Shown here: piece after piece, positions 1 to 11,000 of the stretch
Layout of the letters: each line of letters starts with the position of its first letter
Position numbering within the stretch: the stretch's first letter is position 1
From: Aquila chrysaetos chrysaetos
Lineage: Eukaryota; Chordata; Aves; Accipitriformes; Accipitridae
DNA length: 64,000 nucleotides
Direction of reading: 5' to 3'
Assembly: GCF_900496995.4 (NCBI RefSeq)
Contig: NW_024470382.1
Span: forward strand, 124,001-188,000
Translations under genes and position numbers: made by a program
Notes under the pieces: generated by a model
Seen by the model: only the letters and a program-made list of their open reading frames with translations
The model's database searches: none
Told to the model about the DNA's origin: nothing

Positions 1-1058
1 GGAGGCACTTGCTGTGGCTTCATTCTTTCTCACGCTTGCAGTAACTGCTGGGGCATGACCTTCAGCAAGGTGAGCTATGCCACAGAGAGACTGCCAGGGT
101 TGGATGAAGACCCTATGTTCTGCCACTTCATGCCTGCTGTGATACTTTGCTTAACCTCCAAAAGCCAATCTGGAGAGGTCCAGGTCACTATTAGGATGTC
201 TGTTGTATCTGCCTGACCTGCATAGGTGTCTAAATCCAGATGTCATGATATGGCAACATGCAGGCAATTTTACTATGTACTACATCTCTGACTAAATTGG
301 AGTTAAAAAACCTGGCTTCAATGTAGGTAGCCATATGAATCCCACCCTAAAAGATCCAGTCCTGTACAATGAAGTTTCTAGTGGCACTTGGGTTGTCTGT
401 GGGCATCCAAGAGGTCTGCCTAGGTCTGCTAGGCATGACACAAGGCTTACAGGAGACACACATTTTTCTGCAGCAGCTAAACATTGTACTTGAAGCAGGA
501 AAAACTCTAAAGCAAGGAAGAGGGAGTGAAAAGATCTCAGCCAAGCCAAACAGCACAGGATTGTTCAGCTTTGTATTATAATGCAGAGAGATTGTATGTC
601 CACTGCAGGCAGCAAGGAGTGCCTGCCGTATCAAATGGGAGCTTTCTGCCCTGCAAAGCACTTGGGATTGTGATGAAGTTGGTCTTGGGGAACTGGAAGT
701 TCCCCAGGGGTCCAGTTGCCCCTTTTCTTCTGGCTTATTAGGGAAGCTGTGCGATGTGAGGCTTTCAGAAAGGAGGAGCGGAGTTGCACGTGGGTCACCT
801 GTAACACTTGAGGATCTGCTGCTTTCTTAGCTGAGGACATCATATACTGGGTGCAAGTGACTGGGGTTAAAGAAGAGGAGGAGAGAAACCTTTGTTGCTC
901 ACCATGGCCAGGAAGCTCTGCGCTGAGAAAGGAGATAGCAAAGAAGAGTGTTTAGGTATTACTTGAAGGCTGATGTCTTGGAGGATTTCCCTTTCATGTA
1001 CTCATTCCCACTGGTTCAATAAGTTCCAGCAAGCCCTTCTGCTGTTCTCCTCTGATTC
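1..1058. other. Unassigned sequence
   Basis: No domain, splice-consistent exon or recognised repeat could be supported. Short open frames occur on both strands but none resembles a family I know. Confidence 0.4.
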
Positions 1059-1379
1059 CTAGCAAAACCAAGCATGAGGACTGACAAGGAGAGCAAGGCT
1101 GAGTGAAGTTTGTACCAAATGGAGCTGCATGCCTTGGGGACCCTTGCCACAGGGACCTGAGCCTCCCTCTCCCTCTGTCCTGACACCAACCGAGAACAAA
1201 ATGGGGAGACCATCTGGAGTTTCAGGCACACATGATTGGACAGGGAGATTTCTAAGGGGGGGGTTGGAAAGGGAGAGCACAGGCTGATAACTGATGCAGG
1301 ATTGAGATGTGAGGGTGGTGGGCAAAGAAGGAACCACCCAAAGCAATGTTGCAAGTACTTGGCATGGCCACGGCAGAGC

Positions 1380-1695
1380 TCCAGGAGTGCCCGTCTGCAG
1401 AGAAGCATGCACAGTGTTATGCATTTCTTTAGTTATGTCTTCATCTTCCATAACATTTTGGAAAAAGTGTTGGAGTTGAGAAGCTAGTTCTCCCTGCAGT
1501 TTCTTCTGCACTATCTCGTCCTTCTTTGTTTTAATGGAGTTTTCTGTTTCTCTCTCTGGGTGAATCTTCATGTGTTTCATCTCATAATTTTTTAGAAATA
1601 CAGTCTTTTCCTTATGCCTGCACCAACATGAAAAAACTGTGTAAATGAAGTAAATGCCAACAATTAAAGAGGTGGAAAACAATGCAAAAGCCTAA
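1380..1695 (-). other. Possible exon with membrane segment and charged tail
   Basis: On the minus strand a splice-acceptor-like CTCTTTAG (about 1694-1701) is followed by an open frame. It begins with a hydrophobic stretch (ALFSTSLIVGIYFIYTVFS) and a Cys-Trp-Cys stop-transfer-like segment. A charged, helix-prone part follows (KTKKDEIVQKKLQGELASQL) and runs into EDEDITKEM. Past about 1380 the frame continues into sequence that looks non-coding. The frame has no ATG at its start, so it could only be an internal exon. I cannot name a family; a degraded butyrophilin-type membrane/tail exon is one possibility, chance another. Confidence 0.25.
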
Positions 1696-1699
1696 AGAG

Positions 1700-4430
1700 G
1701 AAGCAATTATACGTGGTCACTATCAATGGAATTGTTTAAAATTTCATTGCACTAACTGAAAGTTAGGGGAACTTTTAAAATTTCACAATGACTGAGGTCT
1801 ATTTACAAACTAAGTTGTCCTCAGTAATCATTGTCATGATGGGATTTTGTCATGATAATGTAAACCCATATGAGCGACTCAGTCATTATTCTCTTCTACT
1901 GACCTAAAAATAATTTTTTAAGACTCTTTTTTAGGAGTAAATCTCAAGATTTCAAAACTGAAGCAGGAGAGGTTCTGGCTGCATTGAAGGAAAAAATGTA
2001 TGAGGCCAATCAAACAGGAACAGGACACTGGGAACCGGTTAGTCAGTGAAACCATGCAGTCACTGCTAGGGACAGAGGCAGAATAAAAGTCACACCTTGG
2101 CCTCTTGACCGTGTCTCTCCATTCTGTGTGTTCGTTGACTGTGCACCACAGGATTAAAAAAAACAACCCTAACTTGACAGGGCCCTACGAGGAGTGTTTT
2201 GCTCAAAGCAAAACAAGTTCATTCTATTTCAGGAAGCACTGCTTGCAAGCTGCTAAGCAGAGCACATCCTCACTTCTGTGGTTTTCCTCTTCCCCCCCCC
2301 CACAGCCTGCACAAACACAGTGAAGAAGAGAGGAAACACCTGCAAAGTGCTCATCCTCCCCACCTCGCTCTCCCCCAAGGCAATTGCTGCAGTGGGGGAC
2401 TGTTTCACAGACTAGTTCAGGTTGGAGGTACCTCTGGAGGTCCATCTTCTCCAACCTCACTGCTCAGGTAGGGCCAATTGGAGCCAGTTGCCCAGGATCA
2501 TGTAAACCCAATACAGCTACCTATGCTAAAAATGAAGTTTTAGGTATACATCTGTCAATCAGAGATGCTGGAAGACATCATCGCTAGGAGTTAGGTCTGT
2601 CCTCCTCATCTGAGAAGGATGAGGGTGGAAGTGAGGAGCCAACTGGACATGGGTCTGCTTTGGCCTGAGGAGCTTTGGCTCACACATTTAGCAAAATCAT
2701 CATAGCAAGAAATTGCTGTGAGCGTACAAACCCTATGCCTCAATTTTCTGCTGAATCTCTCATGCCCCTTGAAATCTTCCTGGCATGGCCTACAGCATGG
2801 TCTAAGAGGGGCCAAAGCACATTTTGGAAGAGAAATGTAATTTCATTGGAACACGGTCACCCTAAGGGAAGTTTCCAAAGGCTTGATTTGATTCTCTAAA
2901 TGTTCCTTGGGTGACTCGCTTGGCCTATGGTTTCTGCTCCAAAATGCCTGCAGGGCAATTTAGCACCTGAAAGTAGAAATGTCCTGGCTAATCAACCTGA
3001 AAAGCATCTTAAATTCCACTGACCACAAAAACGAGGGTGGGGCAGATCTTGTGTGGAGACCTGTACTCTTCTGGGGGTGCGTGGAGTGACAGCCCGTGGC
3101 ATCTCTACTGTCACTGGAGGTTTGCATGTGAACAACTGAGGCAAGCACCCCACGTCCTTATCATGAGCTCAATACCACCACAAAAGATAACAGGGTTAGG
3201 ATTAAAAACATCTTAACTTTTTCACTTTTTGGTTAAACCACACTTACTCAGATTTTGTTGTTGTTGCTGTTTCCCTCTCCCTTGGTGTTTCCCCATATCA
3301 GCTGTGTACTGGGATGGAGGAAAGATTCTGGTCATTGCTAGTTGCAACAGAACGGCTGTTCACTTGAAACACAAAAATTATTACAGCTGGGTTATAATCA
3401 GAGCTGTTTGGCACCCCTGTGATGTTCAGTACTTCTCCCTGAAAAAGCCTAATCTGATCTCACAGTTTGGAGAAGCTACACTGATAAGAAATAAGCCATG
3501 CAAACCACAACTATTCCAATAATACCAGCTCATATGGGTGTGGTTAAACTGCACAGCTATATAACTTCCTTCCTGAGGACACGTGCTGAAAAACATGTGA
3601 GAACAGAGCAGGATGTTCATTCATGACCTGAGCAGCCAGAGAGGTCCACCAGCCCTCTCAAACCTCCCACGAAGTGGTACCCTGGTTTGACCTAATGGCT
3701 ACATGTCCCCCAAAGTGGTACAGCTGGAACAACCCAAGAGGTCTGTCAGTCCCTCCCATGTGTCTCCAGACATCCCATGTTGTGCAGCAGGGTGGGAAGG
3801 GCAGTTCAGAGCCGTGGGACAAGTAAAAACCCAAATAATCTCCCTAGGAGACTGCTCCACGGTGGCTTTATTGTCAGCATTTACACTTGTGTCTGCACTG
3901 AGCTTGGCAGAACTGGGGTTGGCTCCTGATATGGGGAAGTGCACTTGCACTTGTGCTGCAGAGAAATAGCAGCTTCACAAGTCTCTGCTTTCACCGTCGC
4001 AACGCTGTAGAGGTGATCAGAAGATAAGAACCGTGTCTTGGCACACACCTCCTCTTTGGTCAAAACCAGAATCACAGAATCCACTTGCATGAGTATGGGG
4101 AGAAATCCCATTGACCGAGACTATATGACACCAATATGCCTGGTCTGTGTATACTCAGCAGTAGGAATGCTCCAAAACCACCCTGAAATGAGCCTCTCCT
4201 TGCCAAAATCTACCCTTTTCTTCTGAGAATCAATAATGCTGCTTTAAATGCCAGAAACTCTAACACTGACATGTGAAGTTTCTTGGGCAGCAAATGAATA
4301 AGAGAAAGATTAAGAAACAATTCTAGCTGTTAAGAAGTCATCTGAACCGTTCCCTGGGAAGGAGGAATGTGTTTGCCAGGGCTGCATTCAGGCTCCAAGA
4401 GATGGGATTCAGCACGGATTCTTTTCTTAC
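1700..4430. other. Unassigned intergenic or intronic sequence
   Basis: Apart from a CR1 fragment near 2.4 kb I see no gene or repeat I can name. Short open frames are of the length expected by chance. Confidence 0.4.
2405..2505 (-). repeat. CR1 LINE 3' fragment
   Basis: The plus strand reads like the reverse complement of a CR1 3' end: a caggttggaggtacctctgg block, then tctccaacctcactgctcaggtagggccaa and ttgcccaggatcatgt. It is a short, degraded copy. Confidence 0.6.
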
Positions 4431-4457
4431 CTTTGTGTTGTTGTGTCTGCAGAAATC
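4431..4457 (-). CDS. Candidate 27-bp butyrophilin-type exon
   Basis: The minus strand has TTTTCCTACAG, then 27 bp, then GTAAGAAAAG. The exon would enter and leave in phase 1 and encode about GFLQTQQHK. Length and phase match the short cytoplasmic exons of genes 1 and 2, but no neighbouring exons are secure. It could be a relic or chance. Confidence 0.3.
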
Positions 4458-4999
4458 CTGTAGGAAAATGAATAAAGGAGACATTGAGTGGTTTTAACTA
4501 GGAGGCCATGGGTCCAGTGAACTCATACAAAGTCTATGATGCTGGCAGACGAGCATGCACTTCTGCAGTAGCATGTCTTTTCTACAGGTCAGAAAGCACA
4601 TTACAAGACCACCTCATCCTCCAAAGAGGAAAAGCCAGTGGGTCACTCAAGTGATGAGTCTCTCAGAAATATTCTGAAGATGCCATGAATATAGAGAGGA
4701 AAGAGGATGTGGTCCCTAGTAGGAAAGAGAGTGGACCATTAAAAAGGCCAGTCTGGAGAGGTATCTTGCAGCTGTCATGAAAGGGGAAATCCCAGTGCCT
4801 TCCAGACCCTTGACAATACCTCGTTGCAAAACTGCTTCATAATCCCATTCCTATATGTCTTGGAGTCCAGGATTTACCCCATGTGATCCTTTGGCCTAAT
4901 TCCCTCTCCTGTACAAAGGTATTCCTTAGCACTACATGATGTTTCCCAACAAAGTGGAGAGAGGCGAGAGCACTTTGCTAGAGCTGAGCAGGTTTTCAA

Positions 5000-5090
5000 T
5001 GGACATCTCAGCAGTTGTGCATTTCACAAGGAGCGTCAGAAAGGAGATGTCAGTCTTTTCTCTCACCAGTTGGCCTGTAAAGACAAAGAG
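5000..5090 (-). other. Possible degraded short exon (GQLVREK)
   Basis: On the minus strand, GTCTTTACAG is followed by a phase-1 frame reading GQLVREK. This resembles the 21-bp GQLKAEL exon of gene 1 at 8714-8734, but the donor expected 21 bp downstream is absent. It may be a relic of a butyrophilin tail exon. Confidence 0.2.
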
Positions 5091-5275
5091 TAATGAAAGA
5101 CAGAAGCATAAGCATTTGTACAAGAAGCCCTTGAAAAGCATGGATGCTCTTCTGCTCCCTCTCAAAAAAAGGCCCATGGACACCAAAGGCTCCCTCCCCA
5201 CCAGCTATCAAAAAGCAAACCTTGTGGGTGCTGGTACCTGGCACTGGAACAAAGGCAACTGCCAAGGCCACCCAG

Positions 5276-5525
5276 AAAGGCAGTTAGCAAAGAGAGATTG
5301 CCGGGCTCAGAGCCCACCTCGGCTCCAGACCCCAAGGACACCGCGCTCGTGGACTGCATGGAGAGACCCTCGTCCCACAGACACGAGCATGTCCCTCTTG
5401 GAAGGCTCCTCTCCTTCCAAGGACAACACCCCAGACAGCAGACACCACTTACCCTTCTCCTCTTGCCCCTGGGCTACAAAAGGAAGGGGAAAGGCAGTTA
5501 GCAAAGAGAGAGTGCCAGGCTCAGA
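5276..5525. repeat. Short direct duplication, offset about 214 bp
   Basis: A block of about 36 bp beginning aaaggcagttagcaaagaga recurs 214 bp further on (5281 and 5495 mark the same base) with a few substitutions. On the minus strand each copy leads into a splice-acceptor-like tract. Confidence 0.6.
5453..5473 (-). CDS. Candidate 21-bp coiled-coil exon
   Basis: The minus strand has CCTTCCTTTTGTAG, then 21 bp, then GTAAGTGG. In phase 1 it reads AQGQEEK, a charged heptad like the 21-bp exons of avian BG and butyrophilin genes. With 4431-4457 it hints at a decayed gene tail on this strand. No Ig or B30.2 exon was found with it. Confidence 0.35.
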
Positions 5526-5914
5526 CCACACCATGGGCATTTGGCTGGGTCTGCCTTTCCTTTGCCTGTGTTCATCGTTACTGGGGATAAAAGGGATCTG
5601 CAGGAATGGGGAACTGGTGGCATGGATGTGGCGGTATTGGGTACAGGTTTTGGTAGTGGGTGGTGGGGCCTACGAAGTAGGCTTCTATGGGAAGAGGTCC
5701 AGGGCTGCCCTGTGCTGGACACAGTTCTGGCCAGCTCCACAGCGGACCCACTGCACACCAAACCTGAGCCGGTCAGAGGAGTTTGTGGCATCTTGGTGAA
5801 AACATCTTTGTGAAAGGGCAGAAAATGCCGGAAAGAGGAGGGAACAAAAGACTGAGAAACAACAGAAGGTCCGAAGAGGAGGAAGTGCTCCATGAGCAGG
5901 CACCCCCCCCCCGA

Positions 5915-6125
5915 AGTTGTCCATGGGCTGCAGTGTGAATACCTGCGCCAGCATGATGTCTCCGCAGAATGCAGGGAAATACGTGCTCCATCATGGATTC
6001 TTCCAAAATTTCTGTGGGCCGCAGGGCAGTCTCTGCTCTGGAGCCCAGAACCTTCTTCTCACAGAGGCACCCCTGCAGCCTCCCCGCCTCCAGCTAAAAA
6101 AACCTTGCCATGTAAACTCAAAACA
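5915..6125 (-). mobile_element. LTR fragment (U3 start type)
   Basis: Read on the minus strand, it contains the catggcaagg / gaggctgcaggggtg / ctctgtgagaag order seen at the start of the LTRs at 60268 and 54034, with ctgcagccc motifs. It is truncated and lies within the left inverted arm; the same fragment lies at about 36843-37055. Confidence 0.55.
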
Positions 6126-6369
6126 ATTTCTAACTGGAATTTGACCATTTTGACGCAAACAGCTCTGAATATTTTTCAAGCCAAATAGTTCAGAGACTGT
6201 AAAAAAGTTTTATTCTCCCCTCAGGCAGCCAAAATTTAACCAAGGCAGCTGTGAAAACAGGAAATAAAATGAAAAGAAAGTGCAGATGGTATTAAGATCA
6301 GTTTGCGTACCATTTATTATAAAGGTTTTGTGTAACTTTTTCATGCATGGTGAGACCTTTAGGAATTTA

Positions 6370-6886
6370 GTCACAGGAGGTCAGAAGAGGAGGAGGTGCT
6401 CCGTGAGCAGGCACCTCCCCGAAGGGATTGCAGCTCACGCTGGAGCAGGTACACCTCTGAAGGGAGTGCAGCCCATGGAGGACCCACACTGGAGCATAGG
6501 AAAAGAGTGAGAAGGAAAGAGTGGTAAAGAGAAACCACTATGTCATGACTCCAACCCCTTGCACTGCTTGTTGCCCAACTGGAGAGACTGAGTGTAACCT
6601 TTGGTGATAGAAACCTTTGGTGAGGGGAGAGGTGTCTGGAGTTGAGCCTGGGTGTGAAGCTGAGCCTGGGAAAGGGTGAAGGGTGATTGAAATGTTTGTC
6701 TTTTTTTGATTTCCCAATACCCAAACCAGTAATTGAATCCTTCTGCCAATTGGTAGTAAACTAAGTTAAATTCCCAAGTCTAATCTCTTTTGCCCGTGAC
6801 AGCAATTGGTAAGTGATTTCTTGGGGGAGTAGGGAGCGAGCATCTCTGCTGGGGCTTGGCTGGTAGCCAGGGTCAACCCACCACAG
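6370..6886 (+). mobile_element. LTR fragment ending in gggtcaacccaccaca
   Basis: The segment ends in ggtcaacccaccaca, the terminus shared by the LTRs at 60268-61409 and (inverted) 42961-43542, and carries ctggagcag / cagcccatgg motifs. Its other end is incomplete. The mirror copy starts at 36083. Confidence 0.6.
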
Positions 6887-7048
6887 TGATGCAGACAGAT
6901 GAGGTATGCTCAGTACCCTGCCAAACGTTAGCACACTCTTGGAAAACACAATCTCTCTTTTAACTCCTTTTCCTACCTTGAATTTTCCAAGGAGCTTAAA
7001 ATTGAAAAGAAAAGTTTTCAAAACAACACTCTCTTCCTTCAAAATACC

Positions 7049-7054
7049 TTTATT
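7049..7054 (-). terminator. Polyadenylation signal AATAAA, gene 1
   Basis: The plus strand reads tttatt, giving AATAAA on the minus strand about 410 bases past the gene 1 stop. It is conserved in the mirror copy at 35914-35919. Confidence 0.5.
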
Positions 7055-7466
7055 TCATTTCTTGATACAAGAATGGTAGCAGTTGGCTTGCCTAACTTTA
7101 GGGATGGCATTCAGCCTAACATAAACACAGAACATGGAGTATGAGTCATGTTGCCTAGAGGAGAAGGAAAGACAGGCTATATAACATCACCTAAATTACA
7201 ATTCTATCTTCAAGCAACTGAAACCATTGCTGTACTGATAAGACTTTCATGGCCTGTAATGGGAATTCAGACTCCTGCCTAGGTTTTTCTGAATCGGATC
7301 CCAATCTTCTTTCGACTAGCTGATTCTTTTTTCCTTTCTCATTTTTCCCCCCTGTTTCAGCTTCAGGTTTCTTCTTATTTAATTTTACATTACTGATGTC
7401 TGAGAAGTAGCTTTTCCCTTCTTCTTTCCACTGAACTGTCTTTCCCTAATCCATTAGATCTCACAG

Positions 7467-8011
7467 TCATATTTCAAGAAGCTTTAATGGGACAGGGGTT
7501 AAGACTGGGCGGATAAGAGGTGTGAGCGTCCCTTCCCTTTTGGATAGAAATGGGTAAAACTTTTCTGCAGGTTCCTTTCCAAGCCTTAGAGGCATTCTCA
7601 CCATGACGCCCATCTGCTCTGCGTCATAAAAGTTCACTTGCCCTTCCTCCAAGTCCAGCAGCACACCGATCACTGAATTACCCATCTGCTGCTTCGCAAT
7701 CCTGTGGTCTCCTTTGCTAGAGAAAATCTCTCCCTGGGAGCTGTGCAGAGCCCAGAAGTCCTCCCCGGGAAGGGTCCCTTCCTCCTCCTCTCTCCCTTTC
7801 TCCCTCAACACCCCCAGCACCCAGTCCTGCTGCTGGCCCACCTCCACCTCCCAGTAGTGTTTCCCAGCTGCAAACCCTTCCTTCCCCAGCAGGACAGGGA
7901 CTGTGGAGGGAGCGTTTGGGCCAGCAGGTTCAGACGTGTTGCTCTCCACATCTGGAGTCCCCGGCACCTGCAGCGCCAGGACTCGGCAGTCAGGATCCAC
8001 AGTAATGGGAA
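7467..8011 (-). CDS. B30.2 (PRY-SPRY) terminal exon of gene 1
   Basis: The exon opens after CCCCTCCAG in phase 1 and runs about 181 codons to the stop. The PRY part is short (VPITVDPDCRVLAL). SPRY landmarks follow in order: GKHYWEVEVG, DWVLGVLRE, EDFWALH, IGVLLDLEEGQVNFYD and FYPFLS. This cytoplasmic domain binds ligands such as phosphoantigens or partner proteins in characterised family members; the ligand here is unknown. An acidic run (KGREEEEG) sits in a variable loop. It differs from the gene 2 copy by only two residues over the 177 aligned codons, D-A-E for D-T-E and K for M. Confidence 0.93.
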
Positions 8012-11000
8012 CTGGAGGGGAAAACGAGAATCATCCGATGAGCAGAGTGGCCCAGGGACCTCTCTCCCCGTGGGGCTATGTGTTGACATGTTTGAGGGTC
8101 TGAGTGGTCCTGGTGCGATTCAACAAAGAATTTAAGCATTCCCCAGGACAGGGCATGCAATCACTGATTGATGCACCTCAGAGCTGTCACAGCCATGTCC
8201 CCTTTCAGGGCGCAAGTCCACACGCTGTGCCATAAATCTCTTTTTCTCTTTTCCATACAGCCATCCATCCTCTCCAGAATTGTGTCCACATCCCACCCCA
8301 CAGCTCGACACCTTTCAGCAACTCCTTCTCTCAGTCTTCCCAACAGCCACATCCCAGCTTCATTAGCCTGTTAACCAAGCCAGGCATATTCCTGTGACTC
8401 CAGCTAGTCGGTCTATCTCCAACTTCATGGCATTGTCATTTCAGGGTGGCTTGGACAGATGGCCACTGCATTTTCACACCCTTCCTCCTGCCAGCTTACC
8501 TGTGCAGCTCCGGGCTTCCCAGAAATCTACAGAAAGGAAATGGACATTACTGTATTATGTTTTAGTAGGGCAGTTAGATACTTCTCAGACTGAGAAGACT
8601 ACTAATGTGCAATTATTGTCATTACTGTGATTCTGCATCAGTTTTGGCCTTTCTCCTCTTAAGCCACCAATACTAGCATTTTGTATAATCACTAGTATTT
8701 CTAAGCCACTTACCCAGCTCTGCTTTCAGTTGACCTGAAAAGGAAAGATATAGATATTCCAGTCAGTAACATTTGTTTGCTTTTCGTTTTTTGTTCCAGT
8801 TTTTCAAAATAGGACAACCCCCAAGCATGCAATACGAGGCTATTCCTCTCCATAGGTTGATCTTTGATTATATTACTTGGCTTCAAATCCAGGGATAACA
8901 TAGACATGCTAACCTGAAGATTTGTCGTACTGTTTCTAAACTTGACAAGAATGTCATATTTACATAAAATGTGTTTTCTTACCAAAGCGTTTTTTGAGTT
9001 TGGACTTTGCTGAAAAGGAATAGCATAAATGAGTGATGTAGAAACTCAAGGCAAAAATGAAAAAACACTTGTGAGAGAGATATTAGAATTACATCACCAG
9101 TTGTTCCTTATGGGAACAGTGTGGGAGATTTCTGTCATTAAATTTGCAGGATAAAAGCAGTTACAGTTTTTTCTTAGTAATGTGAGAAGAGGGGAAGGAG
9201 AGAATGAGAAAGCTGAGCTGAGAGTTTTGGTTCTGTGAAATTTGCAGTTGTGTCCAGGTGAATCATGCTGCTTAGAGACATGGTTTAGTGGTGGACTTGG
9301 TAGTGTTAGGTTAACAGTTGGACTCAATGATCTTAAGGGCCTTTTCCAACTTAAATGATTCTATGAAACCACAAGGGAGAGAAGAAACCTAATGCAGAGT
9401 CCTGAGATGTGTAAGTGGACCGTAATCAGCGTCTAAGGCACAATGCATCCTGCACATGTAGGTAGAGAAGTAAATATGATTGGCCTTTTTGCCATGTAAT
9501 TAACATGGCAAATAACAATTCGGAGAAGTCATTTTAAAGAAAAGTAAGCTAATTAAACATAGTAGCTTATTTTCACTGGGGCTGGACAGCATCTATTCTC
9601 AATGAATATTTTAAGAAAACGAGATTTACCTGCTTGATTTTTGGTTTTCTCTCCTTCTGAAAATTCAGCACATAGAATAAAAGAAATAATATTAATGGAG
9701 TACTTATTGGATATATACTGGAGGTTAAATGTTACTTAGTGGACTTTCACATTGCATTCTGTAAAGCCTTAAACTTGAGTCACTTCTGTGGGAAACACAT
9801 CATTCCAACACGCTTTTTGTTAGTTCATTTTACAGCTAAGCATACACACACAAATTCTACAATACTTCAAGCCTTTCTTTTCTGGAAGAAAAAAAAAAAA
9901 AAGTAAATATCTCGGACTGTGCCTGGAGTTTTTCACATTGATTCAGCTGAGCCTTGCATTTCATTTTAAATGCTTAACCACATTAAAAAGTGCCATCAAA
10001 CCCAGAACAAACAAACAAGCCAAGCCAGAAAAAAACCCCAAAGTGGGCATAACTTTAACACAAAGACAATTAAACACAATGAACAAGAAAAGCATCTTAC
10101 CTAACATCGACTTCAGTCGTTTTTTTTTCTAGAAAAGACAGTACACAGATATCTGTATCAGCTCTTTGATAGAGCGGCTTAATGCACTCAACAACACCAA
10201 TACACAAATTGCATAACCATATAGCAAGTGCATCCTTGGATTACACTGTCAACTGCTTTGAGTAAATCCAATTCAACAATTTAATGCATGAATGTATCAC
10301 ACTATTTCAACTTTATTATATTTAGAAAACTCATCAAGTTATTTAAAAACTCATTAAGCAGGGTGGGAACAAGACTTATAGGTATTGCTGGTAGAGGTCT
10401 TCTTTCAAAGCCTGTTTAAAACATGCCTTAACTGACTACATTTAAGAGGGCTATTCAGGTGCCTGGGCACCTAGTGCATTTGAGATGCCCTGGGGTATCT
10501 CAAGTGCCATGTAGGTGTCTCTAAAAGACCTAGGGTCTCCCATAGAAGCTCTGTTAGTTCAAATTGTATCTGACAGATACAATCAAAGATCAATGAGGTA
10601 ACTGCTTCCTTCCAGGGTGGCAGCTAGGAAATAAATGGGATGACCAAGGACATCACAAATGCTCCAGGGCACCTGTATGTACAAAAGTGGATTGAGCCAT
10701 AGGCATGCAAGCTCCCAGTGGAGATCCGTGAATAAAGTTCACAGGGTTTACAGGCAACTCAGCTGATGAAAGATAGGTCTGAATAGATGGGTCTGATGAA
10801 AGATAGGTCACTAGGGAGAGAAGGAGTGCTAGAAGCTTGCTAAGAGCTTTCCATCCAACAGCAGGGATTTGGTTTGAGTTTTCTAAAAGATCACTGCTGG
10901 CTCATGTTACTTCCTTGTAAACATCTGCAGTCTTCACTAGAGAATAGACCTTACGTGGGATATGATGTGTCATTGTCACTGTTTCCTTAACATTGAAAAG

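Larger units (their letters stand above)
5919..8537. repeat. Left arm of near-identical inverted repeat
   Basis: This segment matches the reverse complement of 34431-37050. Paired coordinates sum to 42968 over almost the whole arm, and to 42969 outside a 1-bp indel near 6068. It holds the last short exon, B30.2 exon and 3' UTR of gene 1 plus LTR-derived sequence. Only scattered substitutions are seen, for example two amino-acid changes in the 177 codons compared in the B30.2 exon. The inner edge is abrupt just 5' of the last short exon. Confidence 0.95.

Noticed and set aside
5230..5262. Second 21-bp exon candidate in the 214-bp duplication (VAFVPVP)
   Set aside because: Borders resemble splice sites, but the peptide is not heptad-like and does not match the other copy; likely chance.
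4936..5799. Open frame of 287 codons on the plus strand
   Set aside because: Longest open frame in the window, but low-complexity in composition, with no domain, no leader and no homologous motif. It overlaps the opposite-strand exon candidate and the 214-bp duplication. Length alone is not enough in this GC-richer stretch.
7704..8135. 143-codon frame antisense to the B30.2 exon (also 34833-35264)
   Set aside because: Shadow of the conserved B30.2 exon in the other strand; it exists twice only because the inverted arms are duplicated.
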